From Pantoea sp. (GTDB lineage: Bacteria; Pseudomonadota; Gammaproteobacteria; Enterobacterales; Enterobacteriaceae), in the NCBI RefSeq assembly GCF_028283705.1, contig NZ_JAPWKD010000025.1:57652-121651 (forward strand): a stretch of DNA of 64,000 nucleotides, given 5' to 3'. The stretch's first letter is position 1. Every line of letters starts with the position of its first letter. The notes beneath the pieces are model-generated. The model worked only from the letters and a program-made list of their open reading frames with translations. It had not been told where the DNA came from and did no database searches. Of the stretch, positions 8,751 to 16,353 are shown in pieces. The position numbers and the translations under genes were made by a program.

Positions 8751-10241
8751 ATGGTACCTGTGGTCGCGCTGGTTGGGCGTCCCAATGTGGGGAAATCCAC
8801 GCTGTTTAACCGCTTAACGCGCACCCGTGATGCGCTGGTGGCGGATTTTCCTGGACTGACTCGCGATCGCAAATATGGTCGCGCCGAAGTGGAAGGGCGC
8901 GAATTTATTGTTATCGATACCGGTGGTATTGATGGCACTGAAGAAGGTGTAGAAAATCGCATGGCAGAGCAGTCACTGCTGGCGATTGAAGAGGCCGATG
9001 TTGTGCTGTTTCTGGTGGATGCCCGTGCGGGTGTGATGCCAGCTGACCAGCAGATAGCCAATCACCTGCGTTCACGTCAAAAAGCGACCTTCCTGGTGGC
9101 GAACAAAACCGACGGTCTCGATCCGGAAGCAGCTGTGCTGGATTTCTACGCCCTGGGACTGGGTGAGATCCACGCTATCGCCGCTTCGCATGGTCGTGGC
9201 GTGACCTCGCTGCTGGAAACTGCGTTGCTGCCGTGGATGGATGTCGTTGCGCCGCTGGAAGTCAGCGAAGAAGACGAAAACGAAGCCTACTGGGCAGCGT
9301 TAGCGGCAGAAGAGAACGGCGAGGAGCTGATCGATGAGGAAGAGGACGATTTCGATCCGACCACTTTACCGATCAAACTGGCGATTGTCGGACGTCCTAA
9401 CGTCGGTAAGTCAACGCTTACTAACCGTATTCTCGGTGAAGACCGTGTTGTGGTTTACGACATGCCGGGCACCACACGTGACAGCATTTACATCCCGATG
9501 GAGCGTGACGATCGTGAGTATATTCTGATCGACACCGCCGGTGTGCGTAAGCGTGGCAAGATCACTGATACCGTTGAGAAGTTCTCGGTGATCAAAACTC
9601 TGCAGGCGATTGAAGACGCCAACGTCGTGATGCTGGTGATCGATGCGCGTGAAGGTATTTCCGATCAGGACCTGTCGCTGCTTGGCTTTATCCTGAATAG
9701 TGGGCGCTCACTGGTGATTGTGGTTAACAAGTGGGATGGCCTGTCGCAGGAAGTGAAAGATGAAGTGAAAGAGACGCTGGATTTCCGTCTCGGCTTTATC
9801 GATTTTGCTCGCGTTCACTTTATTTCGGCACTGCACGGTAGCGGCGTAGGTAACCTGTTTGAATCGGTCACCGAAGCTTACGATTGTTCCACCAAACGTG
9901 TGAACACCTCGATGCTGACGCGCATCATGAACATGGCAGCCGAAGACCATCAGCCACCGCTGGTGCGTGGTCGTCGCGTGAAGCTGAAGTATGCGCATGC
10001 TGGTGGTTACAACCCACCGATTGTGGTGATTCACGGTAATCAGGTGAAAGACCTGCCGGATTCCTACAAACGTTATCTGATGAACTACTTCCGTCGTTCG
10101 CTGAACGTGATGGGTACGCCGATTCGTATTCAGTTCAAAGAGGGTGATAACCCGTACGCAGGTAAACGTAACCTGCTGACGCCAACTCAGCAGCGTAAGC
10201 GTAAGCGTCTGCTTGCGCACCTGAAAAAGAACAAGAAATAA
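8751..10241 (+). CDS. der: ribosome biogenesis GTPase Der (EngA)
   Basis: Essential GTPase for 50S subunit assembly with two tandem G domains. The first P-loop GRPNVGKSTLFNR is near residue 8 with DTGG and NKTDG motifs. The second, GRPNVGKSTLTNR, is near residue 211 with DTAGVRKRGK and NKWDG. An acidic linker (EEDENEAY...EEEDDFD) joins the two domains. A KH-like RNA-binding domain ends in basic residues (QQRKRKRLLAHLKKNKK). At 496 residues it has the normal enterobacterial length. A hairpin terminator follows immediately, then yfgJ. Confidence 0.98.
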   Translation: MVPVVALVGRPNVGKSTLFNRLTRTRDALVADFPGLTRDRKYGRAEVEGREFIVIDTGGIDGTEEGVENRMAEQSLLAIEEADVVLFLVDARAGVMPADQQIANHLRSRQKATFLVANKTDGLDPEAAVLDFYALGLGEIHAIAASHGRGVTSLLETALLPWMDVVAPLEVSEEDENEAYWAALAAEENGEELIDEEEDDFDPTTLPIKLAIVGRPNVGKSTLTNRILGEDRVVVYDMPGTTRDSIYIPMERDDREYILIDTAGVRKRGKITDTVEKFSVIKTLQAIEDANVVMLVIDAREGISDQDLSLLGFILNSGRSLVIVVNKWDGLSQEVKDEVKETLDFRLGFIDFARVHFISALHGSGVGNLFESVTEAYDCSTKRVNTSMLTRIMNMAAEDHQPPLVRGRRVKLKYAHAGGYNPPIVVIHGNQVKDLPDSYKRYLMNYFRRSLNVMGTPIRIQFKEGDNPYAGKRNLLTPTQQRKRKRLLAHLKKNKK

Positions 10242-10243
10242 GA

Positions 10244-10274
10244 TGATGGGGGCCAGAGTGGCCCTCATTTTTTT
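10244..10274 (+). terminator. intrinsic terminator downstream of der
   Basis: A GGGGGCCA/TGGCCCTC inverted repeat with loop GAG is followed by ATTTTTTT (10266-10274). It ends 18 bases before the yfgJ start, so some read-through is likely to feed yfgJ. Confidence 0.75.
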
Positions 10275-10292
10275 GTGTGTCTGGAGAAGAAG

Positions 10293-10529
10293 ATGAACGC
10301 ACATTGTCCAAACTGCCAGCAAGCGCTGACTCACGTAGCAGAAGGTTTCGATTGCCCACATTGTGGCAGCCATTTCGATCAAATAGCTATCTGCCCGGAT
10401 TGCCATCAGCCTTTGCAGGTGCTGAAAGCCTGTGGTGCGGTGGATTATTTTTGCCAGCACGGCGATGGGCTGATTTCGAAAAAGCGCGTGGAATTTATTC
10501 CGGATATTACCAGCGCTTCTGAATCGTAG
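10293..10529 (+). CDS. yfgJ: YfgJ-type zinc-ribbon protein
   Basis: Small cytosolic protein of 78 residues with three CX2C knuckles (HCPNCQQ, DCPHCGSH, ICPDCHQP) and a further cysteine near FCQHGD. This is a double zinc-ribbon pattern matching the enterobacterial YfgJ family downstream of der. Function is unknown. The ATG at 10293 sits after GGAGAAG; an upstream in-frame GTG (10275) overlaps the der terminator and is disfavoured. The stop codon TAG (10527-10529) lies inside the head of a GTAG-type palindromic repeat, so the repeat inserted at, or supplied, the gene end. Confidence 0.85.
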   Translation: MNAHCPNCQQALTHVAEGFDCPHCGSHFDQIAICPDCHQPLQVLKACGAVDYFCQHGDGLISKKRVEFIPDITSASES

Positions 10530-10575
10530 CGGCGCGATGCCGTCTCAACCCCACGCGATAAATCGCGCCACTACA
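10526..10575. repeat. GTAG-headed palindromic (REP-like) pair, tail to tail
   Basis: Left copy is partial: GTAGCGGCGCGAT at 10526-10538, then divergent sequence. Right copy 10553-10575 is the inverted full-length unit, differing at 2 of 23 positions from the copy at 58674-58696. Heads (GTAG/CTAC) face outward. The same unit occurs at 37481-37541 and 58623-58696. Confidence 0.8.
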
Positions 10576-10681
10576 AAAATCTCGCCCTCCCTGCGTCATA
10601 AATTTTAATAAGTTACGACTGGATTTGTAGCAAAAATGCTATTGCGCAGTAACTCCTGCGTTATGGATATTCACTTCTTAA

Positions 10682-10699
10682 TGTACCAGGTGGTACAAT
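10682..10699 (+). promoter_or_regulatory. extended -10 promoter with overlapping palindrome, upstream of the PQQ dehydrogenase
   Basis: TGGTACAAT (10691-10699) fits an extended -10 element. It overlaps the inverted repeat TGTACC-AGGT-GGTACA (10682-10697), an operator-like arrangement; no good -35 is seen. This lies in the 375-base gap 10530-10904. The rest of that gap holds the repeat pair above and a leader of about 200 bases with no feature I recognise. Confidence 0.35.
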
Positions 10700-10904
10700 C
10701 TTGCCGCCTTGTGGTAAGTCTCAATAGCGTTTCGCTGTGTCCTTCCTCACAAGCACTGCATCACGGGCATCGCACCCGTACCAATAGTTCTAAAATAAAG
10801 ACGTTAACGGAACGATTCCTGCAACAGGCACGGCAGGGTATCTGTGACCGGGCAATATGCTATGTCCGGCGCCAGCGCTTTATTTTTTCAGGAGAGTTTG
10901 TGTT

Positions 10905-13334
10905 ATGGCAGAAAATTCCGCTCGCCCCTGTAAAGGGTTGAGCATCTGGTCTGTGTTATTAGGGCTGGTCCTGTTGGCCGTCGGGCTGTTCTTCGCCATC
11001 GGCGGTGGCAAGCTGGTCTCCCTCGGCGGTAGCTGGTACTTCCTGATCGCCGGTATCGTAATGTTACTGTCGGCGATTCAGTTCTTCCGTCGTAAATCTT
11101 CAGCTGTCACGCTGTTCATTCTGGTCTTCGCCGGTACGCTGATTTGGGCGCTGGTGGATGCGGGCTGGGTGTTCTGGCCGCTGGTTTCACGTCTGATGGT
11201 ACCTGCGGGTCTGATGCTGCTGGCGTTCCTGACCTGGCCTGCACTGCGTAAGGCTGAGGGCAAAAGCTCACTGGCAAAAGTCTCGTACACGCTGTCTGCG
11301 GTGATTGTCGTTGGTATGGTGGCAACCTTTGTTCAGATGTTCCAGCCGCACCCGACTGTCGCTTTTGAAGGCACACAGCTGCCGCTGATTCCGGTAGATA
11401 AAGCGAAACAGCAGAAGAACTGGGAAAACTACGGCAACACCCCGGGCGGTGACCGCTTCGTGGCGCTGGACCAGATCACCCGTGACAACGTGAAAGACCT
11501 GCAAGTGGCCTGGACGTTCCACACCGGTGATACCCCAATCAGCCCTGGCGGAAACGGTGCTGAAGATCAGGAAACGCCGTTGCAGGTTGGCAACACCCTG
11601 TTCCTGTGTACTCCGCACAACAACGTGATCGCGGTTGCGGCTGACACCGGTAAGCAGATCTGGAAACGTGAAGTTAACGCCCAGTCTCAGGTGTGGAACC
11701 GCTGCCGTGGCCTGGCGTACTTTGATGCGACCAAGCCGCTGACTCAGCCGACTCAACCTGGATCAACGCCGGTCACGCCGGTGACTCTGGCTGCCGGTGA
11801 TACCTGTCAGCGTCGTATTCTGATGAACACCATCGATGCACGCCTGATCGCTATCAACGCCGACAACGGTGAATACTGTGAAGACTTCGGTGACCACGGT
11901 TCGGTTGACCTGAAAAAAGGCCTGGGCGATGCACCAGACCCGCTTTATCAGCTGACTTCTGCTCCTGCACTGGCGGGGACCACGGTAGTGGTAGGTGGTC
12001 GTGTTGCCGATAACGTGAAAACCGACATGCCTGGCGGCGTGCTGCGTGGCTTCGACGTGATCACGGGCCAGATGCGCTGGGCGTTTGACCCAGGCAACGT
12101 GGACCCGAATGCGGTTCTGATGCCGGGCAAAGACTACACCCGTAGTACCCCGAACTCCTGGGCACCGATGTCCTACGATCCGGCGATGAACACCGTGTTC
12201 CTGCCGATGGGTAGCCCGTCTGTTGACCTGTGGGGTGCAAATCGTACCCGACTGGATCATAAATACGGTGCCTCGGTTCTGGCGCTGGATGCGACAACCG
12301 GTAAAGAGAAATGGGTTTACCAGACCGTGCATAACGATCTGTGGGACTTCGACCTGCCGATGCAGCCGAGCCTGGTTGACTTCCCGATGAAGGATGGCAC
12401 CACCAAGCCTGCTGTGGTTATCGGTGCGAAAACTGGCATGATTTGGGTGCTGGATCGTCTGACCGGTAAGCCTTTGACTAAGGTTGAAGAATTGCCGATG
12501 CCGCAGGGTCACATCCCGAACGAGCAGTACACCAAAACCCAGCCGCATTCGGTGGAAATGCCGAGCATTGGTAATCAGACCCTGAAAGAGTCTGATATGT
12601 GGGGTGCAACACCGTTCGACCAACTGATCTGTCGTATCAGCTTCAAATCCATGCGTTACAACGGCTTGTTCACTGTGCCGGATACCGATGTCTCGCTCAG
12701 CTTCCCGGGTTCACTGGGTGGTATGAACTGGGGCAGCATCTCGTTTGACCCGAACAACCAGTACATGTTCGTCAACGATATGCGTCTGGGCCTGTGGGTG
12801 CAGATGGTTCCGCAGGACACCAGCAAAGCGTCAGCCAGCAATGGTGGTGAGTCTGTCAACGCCGGTATGGGTGCAGTTCCGCTGAAAGGCACGCCGTACG
12901 CTGTTAACAAAAACCGCTTTATGTCTCCGCTGGGTATCCCGTGCCAGGCTCCGCCGTTCGGTACCATGTCCGCGATTGATATGAAGACCCGTAAGATTGT
13001 CTGGCAGGTGCCGGTAGGTACGGTGCAGGATACCGGTCCGTTCGGAATTAAAATGCACGCGCAGATGCCAATCGGTATGCCGACTCTGGGCGGCTCTCTG
13101 GCAACGCAGGGTGGCCTGGTATTCTTCGCCGGTACTCAGGATTACTACCTGCGTGCGTTCGACAGCTCAACCGGTAAAGAAGTATGGAAAGCCCGTCTGC
13201 CAGTGGGTAGCCAGGGTGGCCCGATCAGCTACGTGTCGCCGAAAACTGGCAAACAGTACATCCTGATCTCCGCAGGTGGTGCTCGTCAGTCTCCGGACCG
13301 TGGTGATTACGTTATCGCCTACGCCTTGCCGTAA
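10905..13334 (+). CDS. membrane-bound PQQ-dependent dehydrogenase, glucose/quinate/shikimate family
   Basis: An 809-residue quinoprotein. About 140 N-terminal residues form five membrane helices (from LSIWSVLLGLVLLAVGLFF on). A periplasmic eight-bladed propeller follows, with the family blocks NSWAPMSYDPAMNTVFLPMG, QTVHNDLWDFDLPMQPSL, WGATPFDQLICR, TLGGSLATQGGLVFFAGT and SAGGARQSPDRGDYVIAYALP. These proteins oxidise a sugar or cyclitol in the periplasm and feed electrons to ubiquinone. It is the same family as E. coli Gcd but clearly divergent from it, so it could be a second glucose dehydrogenase or a quinate/shikimate dehydrogenase; I cannot tell which. The start at 10905 follows CAGGAGAG; an ORF extension to 10857 has no such site. 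No pqq synthesis genes are in the window. Confidence 0.9.
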   Translation: MAENSARPCKGLSIWSVLLGLVLLAVGLFFAIGGGKLVSLGGSWYFLIAGIVMLLSAIQFFRRKSSAVTLFILVFAGTLIWALVDAGWVFWPLVSRLMVPAGLMLLAFLTWPALRKAEGKSSLAKVSYTLSAVIVVGMVATFVQMFQPHPTVAFEGTQLPLIPVDKAKQQKNWENYGNTPGGDRFVALDQITRDNVKDLQVAWTFHTGDTPISPGGNGAEDQETPLQVGNTLFLCTPHNNVIAVAADTGKQIWKREVNAQSQVWNRCRGLAYFDATKPLTQPTQPGSTPVTPVTLAAGDTCQRRILMNTIDARLIAINADNGEYCEDFGDHGSVDLKKGLGDAPDPLYQLTSAPALAGTTVVVGGRVADNVKTDMPGGVLRGFDVITGQMRWAFDPGNVDPNAVLMPGKDYTRSTPNSWAPMSYDPAMNTVFLPMGSPSVDLWGANRTRLDHKYGASVLALDATTGKEKWVYQTVHNDLWDFDLPMQPSLVDFPMKDGTTKPAVVIGAKTGMIWVLDRLTGKPLTKVEELPMPQGHIPNEQYTKTQPHSVEMPSIGNQTLKESDMWGATPFDQLICRISFKSMRYNGLFTVPDTDVSLSFPGSLGGMNWGSISFDPNNQYMFVNDMRLGLWVQMVPQDTSKASASNGGESVNAGMGAVPLKGTPYAVNKNRFMSPLGIPCQAPPFGTMSAIDMKTRKIVWQVPVGTVQDTGPFGIKMHAQMPIGMPTLGGSLATQGGLVFFAGTQDYYLRAFDSSTGKEVWKARLPVGSQGGPISYVSPKTGKQYILISAGGARQSPDRGDYVIAYALP

Positions 13335-13380
13335 CGATGATGCTCCCGGCCAGTCTCTGCTGGCCGGATGCTAAGAAACA

Positions 13381-13406
13381 GGACCGACATCGTCGGTCCT
13401 TTTTTT
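13381..13406. terminator. intrinsic terminator shared by convergent genes
   Basis: Stem GGACCGAC/GTCGGTCC (13381-13399, loop ATC) is followed by seven T on the plus strand, ending the dehydrogenase unit. On the minus strand it lies just after the emfourin stop (13405-13407) and has only a weak T tract. Confidence 0.85.
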
Positions 13407-13740
13407 ATGTCTGCTCACCATCACGCCACAGCGCTTCCAGCTCGGGTGGCGCGACCTGTTCCGGAATCAAAATCACCACTGTCCCGCTTTGCTGATGGGT
13501 GGCGTAGCTGATCTGGATGCGAAAATAGCGTTGATCACCACGCCCGATGTTGGCAGCCTGATCTTCCGGCTCGCCCAGTGGCATTGCCTGTTCCAGCACC
13601 GCACATATCCGTTGTTTTTGCGGCGTGGGCAATTGCGCCAGCGCAAAACGTCGTTCGGTGCGCAGACGCGGGATAAAGGCCAGTCCGCCTTCACGAGCCA
13701 GCTCGATAATCGCATCATCGGTGAGTTCAGGGATATTCAC
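13405..13740 (-). CDS. emfourin-like inhibitor of the adjacent M4 protease
   Basis: An 111-residue protein starting VNIPELTDDAIIELAREGGLAFIPRL and containing QRYFRIQISYATHQQSGTVVILIP. This matches the small protein that follows protealysin genes in Serratia and relatives, described as emfourin, a protein inhibitor of its M4 protease. The GTG start (13738-13740) overlaps the protealysin stop codon in a GTGA arrangement, strongly suggesting translational coupling. An in-frame ATG at 13761 would overlap more deeply and is less likely. The inhibitor assignment rests on context and on remembered family sequence; no signal peptide is seen, consistent with the cytoplasmic location proposed for both partners. 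Confidence 0.8.
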   Translation of the reverse strand: MNIPELTDDAIIELAREGGLAFIPRLRTERRFALAQLPTPQKQRICAVLEQAMPLGEPEDQAANIGRGDQRYFRIQISYATHQQSGTVVILIPEQVAPPELEALWRDGEQT

Positions 13741-14750
13741 GTCACACCTACCTGCTGCCACGCGCTCTGAATCGCATCAGCGATCGAACGGTTAAAACGT
13801 TTGGCGGCGTGCTGTACGGTAAAGCGGGCAAAGGTACTGAAATCCGCATTCTGAGGCAGGCTTTTATCACATAAGGTGTCATACCATGCCTGACCTGCCA
13901 GCTCCCAGGCGAAGCCACCCAGCGAAGTTGACGCGAGATAAAATGCGCGGTTAGGAATGCCGGAATTCAGGTGCACGCCACCGTTGTCGTCACGGGTGTC
14001 GATGTAATGCGCCATATCGGCAGGTTGCGGATCTTTACCCAGCATCGGATCGTCATAAGCGGTGCCTGGCGCTGACATAGAACGCAAGCCGCGCCCATTG
14101 ATCCCTTTAGCCAGTAACCCTTCACCAATGATCCAGTCAGCCTGATCGGCGGTTTGCTGCTGATGAAATTGTTTCACCAGCGAACCAAATACATCCGACA
14201 TCGACTCATTGAGTGCGCCAGACTGGGCGAAGTAAACCAGCCCGGCTTCGCTTTCTGTCACCCCGTGGGTCAGTTCGTGCGCGACTACGTCAATGGCGAT
14301 GGTGAAACGATTGAAAATCTCACCGTCACCGTCGCCAAACACCATCTGCTGACCGTTCCAGAAGGCGTTCTGGTATTCCTTGCCGTAATGAACGGTGCCA
14401 TCCAGCTTCAACCCATTGTTATCCAATGAGTTACGCTTATAGATGCGCCAGTAGAAATCGTAAGTGACGCCAAGATATTCCCAGGCTTCCTCGGCGGCGA
14501 CATCGCCATTGCCGGGCTGACCTTCCTGACGAATCAGCGTACCGGGCAGGGTCTGAGTCTGTTCGGCGTCATAAATGGCGCGTACCACCTGGCCGGGTAT
14601 CGCACTGCTGGAGGGGGTTGTACTGTGCGGGTGCGCAGCCATCAGATGCTGAACATGGGTGAGGGTGCGACGCGCGTAATCCTGCTGTGGGCCAGAGCCG
14701 TGAGCAATAATATTGCGCAGAATATAGGGTGGAATCACACTGTAGGGCAT
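13737..14750 (-). CDS. protealysin-like M4 (thermolysin family) metalloprotease
   Basis: A 337-residue neutral zinc protease. The zinc site is VVAHELTHGVTE with third ligand in GALNESMSDVFG, and the catalytic histidine region is NGGVHLNSGIPNRAFYL. The N-terminus (SVIPPYILRNIIAHGS) is the short PPY/PPL-type propeptide of protealysin rather than the long FTP/PepSY propeptide of thermolysin, and there is no signal peptide. Protealysins have been linked to cleavage of actin and other proteins during host-cell invasion; that is family knowledge. It forms a two-gene operon with the inhibitor downstream, inserted between yfgJ and xseA relative to E. coli. Confidence 0.92.
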   Translation of the reverse strand: MPYSVIPPYILRNIIAHGSGPQQDYARRTLTHVQHLMAAHPHSTTPSSSAIPGQVVRAIYDAEQTQTLPGTLIRQEGQPGNGDVAAEEAWEYLGVTYDFYWRIYKRNSLDNNGLKLDGTVHYGKEYQNAFWNGQQMVFGDGDGEIFNRFTIAIDVVAHELTHGVTESEAGLVYFAQSGALNESMSDVFGSLVKQFHQQQTADQADWIIGEGLLAKGINGRGLRSMSAPGTAYDDPMLGKDPQPADMAHYIDTRDDNGGVHLNSGIPNRAFYLASTSLGGFAWELAGQAWYDTLCDKSLPQNADFSTFARFTVQHAAKRFNRSIADAIQSAWQQVGVT

Positions 14751-14809
14751 ACCAGGCTCCCTGGCAGATGAATGTGCCAGAAAGTATAGATCGAATGTTG
14801 CGGGGCGAT

Positions 14810-16183
14810 TCAGGTACGGGATTTACGCCTGGTGGATTTTTGCGGGGTCAATGCGGTGACTTCGCTTTCCACCCAGCCATCATCCAGCCGGGTACGCAGC
14901 AAGTCGCCTTTGCTCAGCTGCTGCATTTTTTTCACCACATGACCCTGGGTATCGGTGGTCACGCTAAAACCGCGTGCCAGCGTTGCCAGGGGGCTTACCG
15001 CCTCCAGCTGCGCCGCCAGGGTGCCAAAGCGCTGACGATTATGGTTGAGCTGCCGCTCCATCCCTTGCTGCAAACGGTAATGCCACTGCTGAAGTTGTTG
15101 CTGGGCACGCAGGATGCGGGGTTGTGGCTGCTGGGTGTTCAGACGCTGCACCAGGCGATCCTGCTGGCGGCTGGCGCTGCGCAGGCGCAGGTCCATCGCC
15201 TCAGTCAAACGCTGTTTCAGTTGCAGCAGGGTGGTGCTCTGGCGCGCCAGGCGCAGCTGGGGATGCTGTTGCTGCAACCGATGCTGCATACGGGTAAAGC
15301 GACGTTGCTGCTGCGCCAGGTAGTAATCCATCGCCATTTCCAGCCGCTGCTGCTGTGATTGCAGACGACGAACTAACTCCAGCTGATTACGGCTGACCAG
15401 TTCGGCGGCCGCGGACGGCGTGGGTGCGCGCAGGTCGGCAACAAAGTCGGCAATCGTGACATCGGTTTCATGCCCGACTGCGCTGACAATCGGCAGGCGA
15501 CTGGCGAAAATCGCCCGTGCTACGCGTTCGTCGTTAAAACTCCACAAATCTTCCAGTGAACCGCCACCACGGCCGACGATCAGCACATCACACTCATCAC
15601 GCAGGTTCGCCAGCTCGATAGCACGTACAATCGCCGCCGGGGCATCCACTCCCTGTACCGCCGTGGGATAAATCACCACCGGCAGGGAGGGATCGCGACG
15701 ATGCAACACGCGCAGCACATCATGTAGCGCGGCACCAGTGGCAGAGGTGATCACCCCGACCTGACGCGCCGGATCCGGCAGCGGTTGCTTGAATTGCTGA
15801 TCAAATAAACCCTCCGCCGCCAGCCGGGTTTTAAGCTGCTCAAACTGCTGTTGCAGCAAGCCTTCACCTGCCGGGTGCATGCTTTCAATAATCAGCTGAT
15901 AATCGCCACGCGGTTCATACAACGTGATGCTGGCACGTACCAGCACCTGCTGACCATGCTGCGGACGAAATGCTACCCGGCGATTGCTGTTACGGAACAT
16001 GGCGCAACGCACCTGGGCACCATCATCCTTCAGAGTGAAGTACCAGTGGCCGGAAGCGGGTTGGGTAAAATTGGAGATCTCTGCACTGAGCCACACCAGC
16101 CCCATTTCATTTTCCAGCAGTTGACGCACCGTGGTATTCAGGCGGCTAACGGTAAAAATATTGGCGGTTGGCGGTAGCGACAT
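14810..16183 (-). CDS. xseA: exodeoxyribonuclease VII large subunit
   Basis: Catalytic subunit of exonuclease VII, degrading single-stranded DNA. The 457 residues comprise an N-terminal OB fold (about 20-105, VWLSAEISNFTQPASGHWYFTLKD), the nuclease core with RQVGVITSATGAALHD, IVGRGGGSLEDLWSFNDE and VGHETDVTIADFVADLRAPTPSAAAE, and a long Gln/Arg-rich coiled coil (about 275-400). The C-terminal domain has VSPLATLARGFSV. It is divergent from guaB across a 170-base intergenic region, as in E. coli. The small subunit gene xseB is not in the window. Confidence 0.97.
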   Translation of the reverse strand: MSLPPTANIFTVSRLNTTVRQLLENEMGLVWLSAEISNFTQPASGHWYFTLKDDGAQVRCAMFRNSNRRVAFRPQHGQQVLVRASITLYEPRGDYQLIIESMHPAGEGLLQQQFEQLKTRLAAEGLFDQQFKQPLPDPARQVGVITSATGAALHDVLRVLHRRDPSLPVVIYPTAVQGVDAPAAIVRAIELANLRDECDVLIVGRGGGSLEDLWSFNDERVARAIFASRLPIVSAVGHETDVTIADFVADLRAPTPSAAAELVSRNQLELVRRLQSQQQRLEMAMDYYLAQQQRRFTRMQHRLQQQHPQLRLARQSTTLLQLKQRLTEAMDLRLRSASRQQDRLVQRLNTQQPQPRILRAQQQLQQWHYRLQQGMERQLNHNRQRFGTLAAQLEAVSPLATLARGFSVTTDTQGHVVKKMQQLSKGDLLRTRLDDGWVESEVTALTPQKSTRRKSRT

Positions 16184-16275
16184 GTGATGGAGATCAAATA
16201 GTAAATCAGAGGGTTAATTAACCGATACTACATGGCTGGTACAGAGGATCAAGAGTTTTTCTGAAAAAACACTGG

Positions 16276-16301
16276 AGGCAACCGATTTCGGCCTGTATAA
16301 T
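16276..16301 (+). promoter_or_regulatory. guaBA promoter with candidate PurR box
   Basis: A perfect TATAAT at 16296-16301 lies just downstream of AGGCAACCGATTTCGG (16276-16291). That matches the PurR consensus ANGCAANCGNTTNCNT at every fixed position except the last. A repressor bound there would cover the -35 to -10 region. PurR control of guaBA is established in E. coli. Confidence 0.7.
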
Positions 16302-16353
16302 GCCGCGGCAATATTTTATCTGTTCTCATTCACCCCCAGGTTGAGATATTGCC

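Noticed and set aside
8617..8817. 66-residue open frame between bamB and der
   Set aside because: Covers the terminator hairpin and the der start in another frame; no support.
10636..10941. 101-residue open frame in the leader of the PQQ dehydrogenase
   Set aside because: Overlaps the real start and the candidate promoter, with no ribosome-binding site or recognisable sequence.
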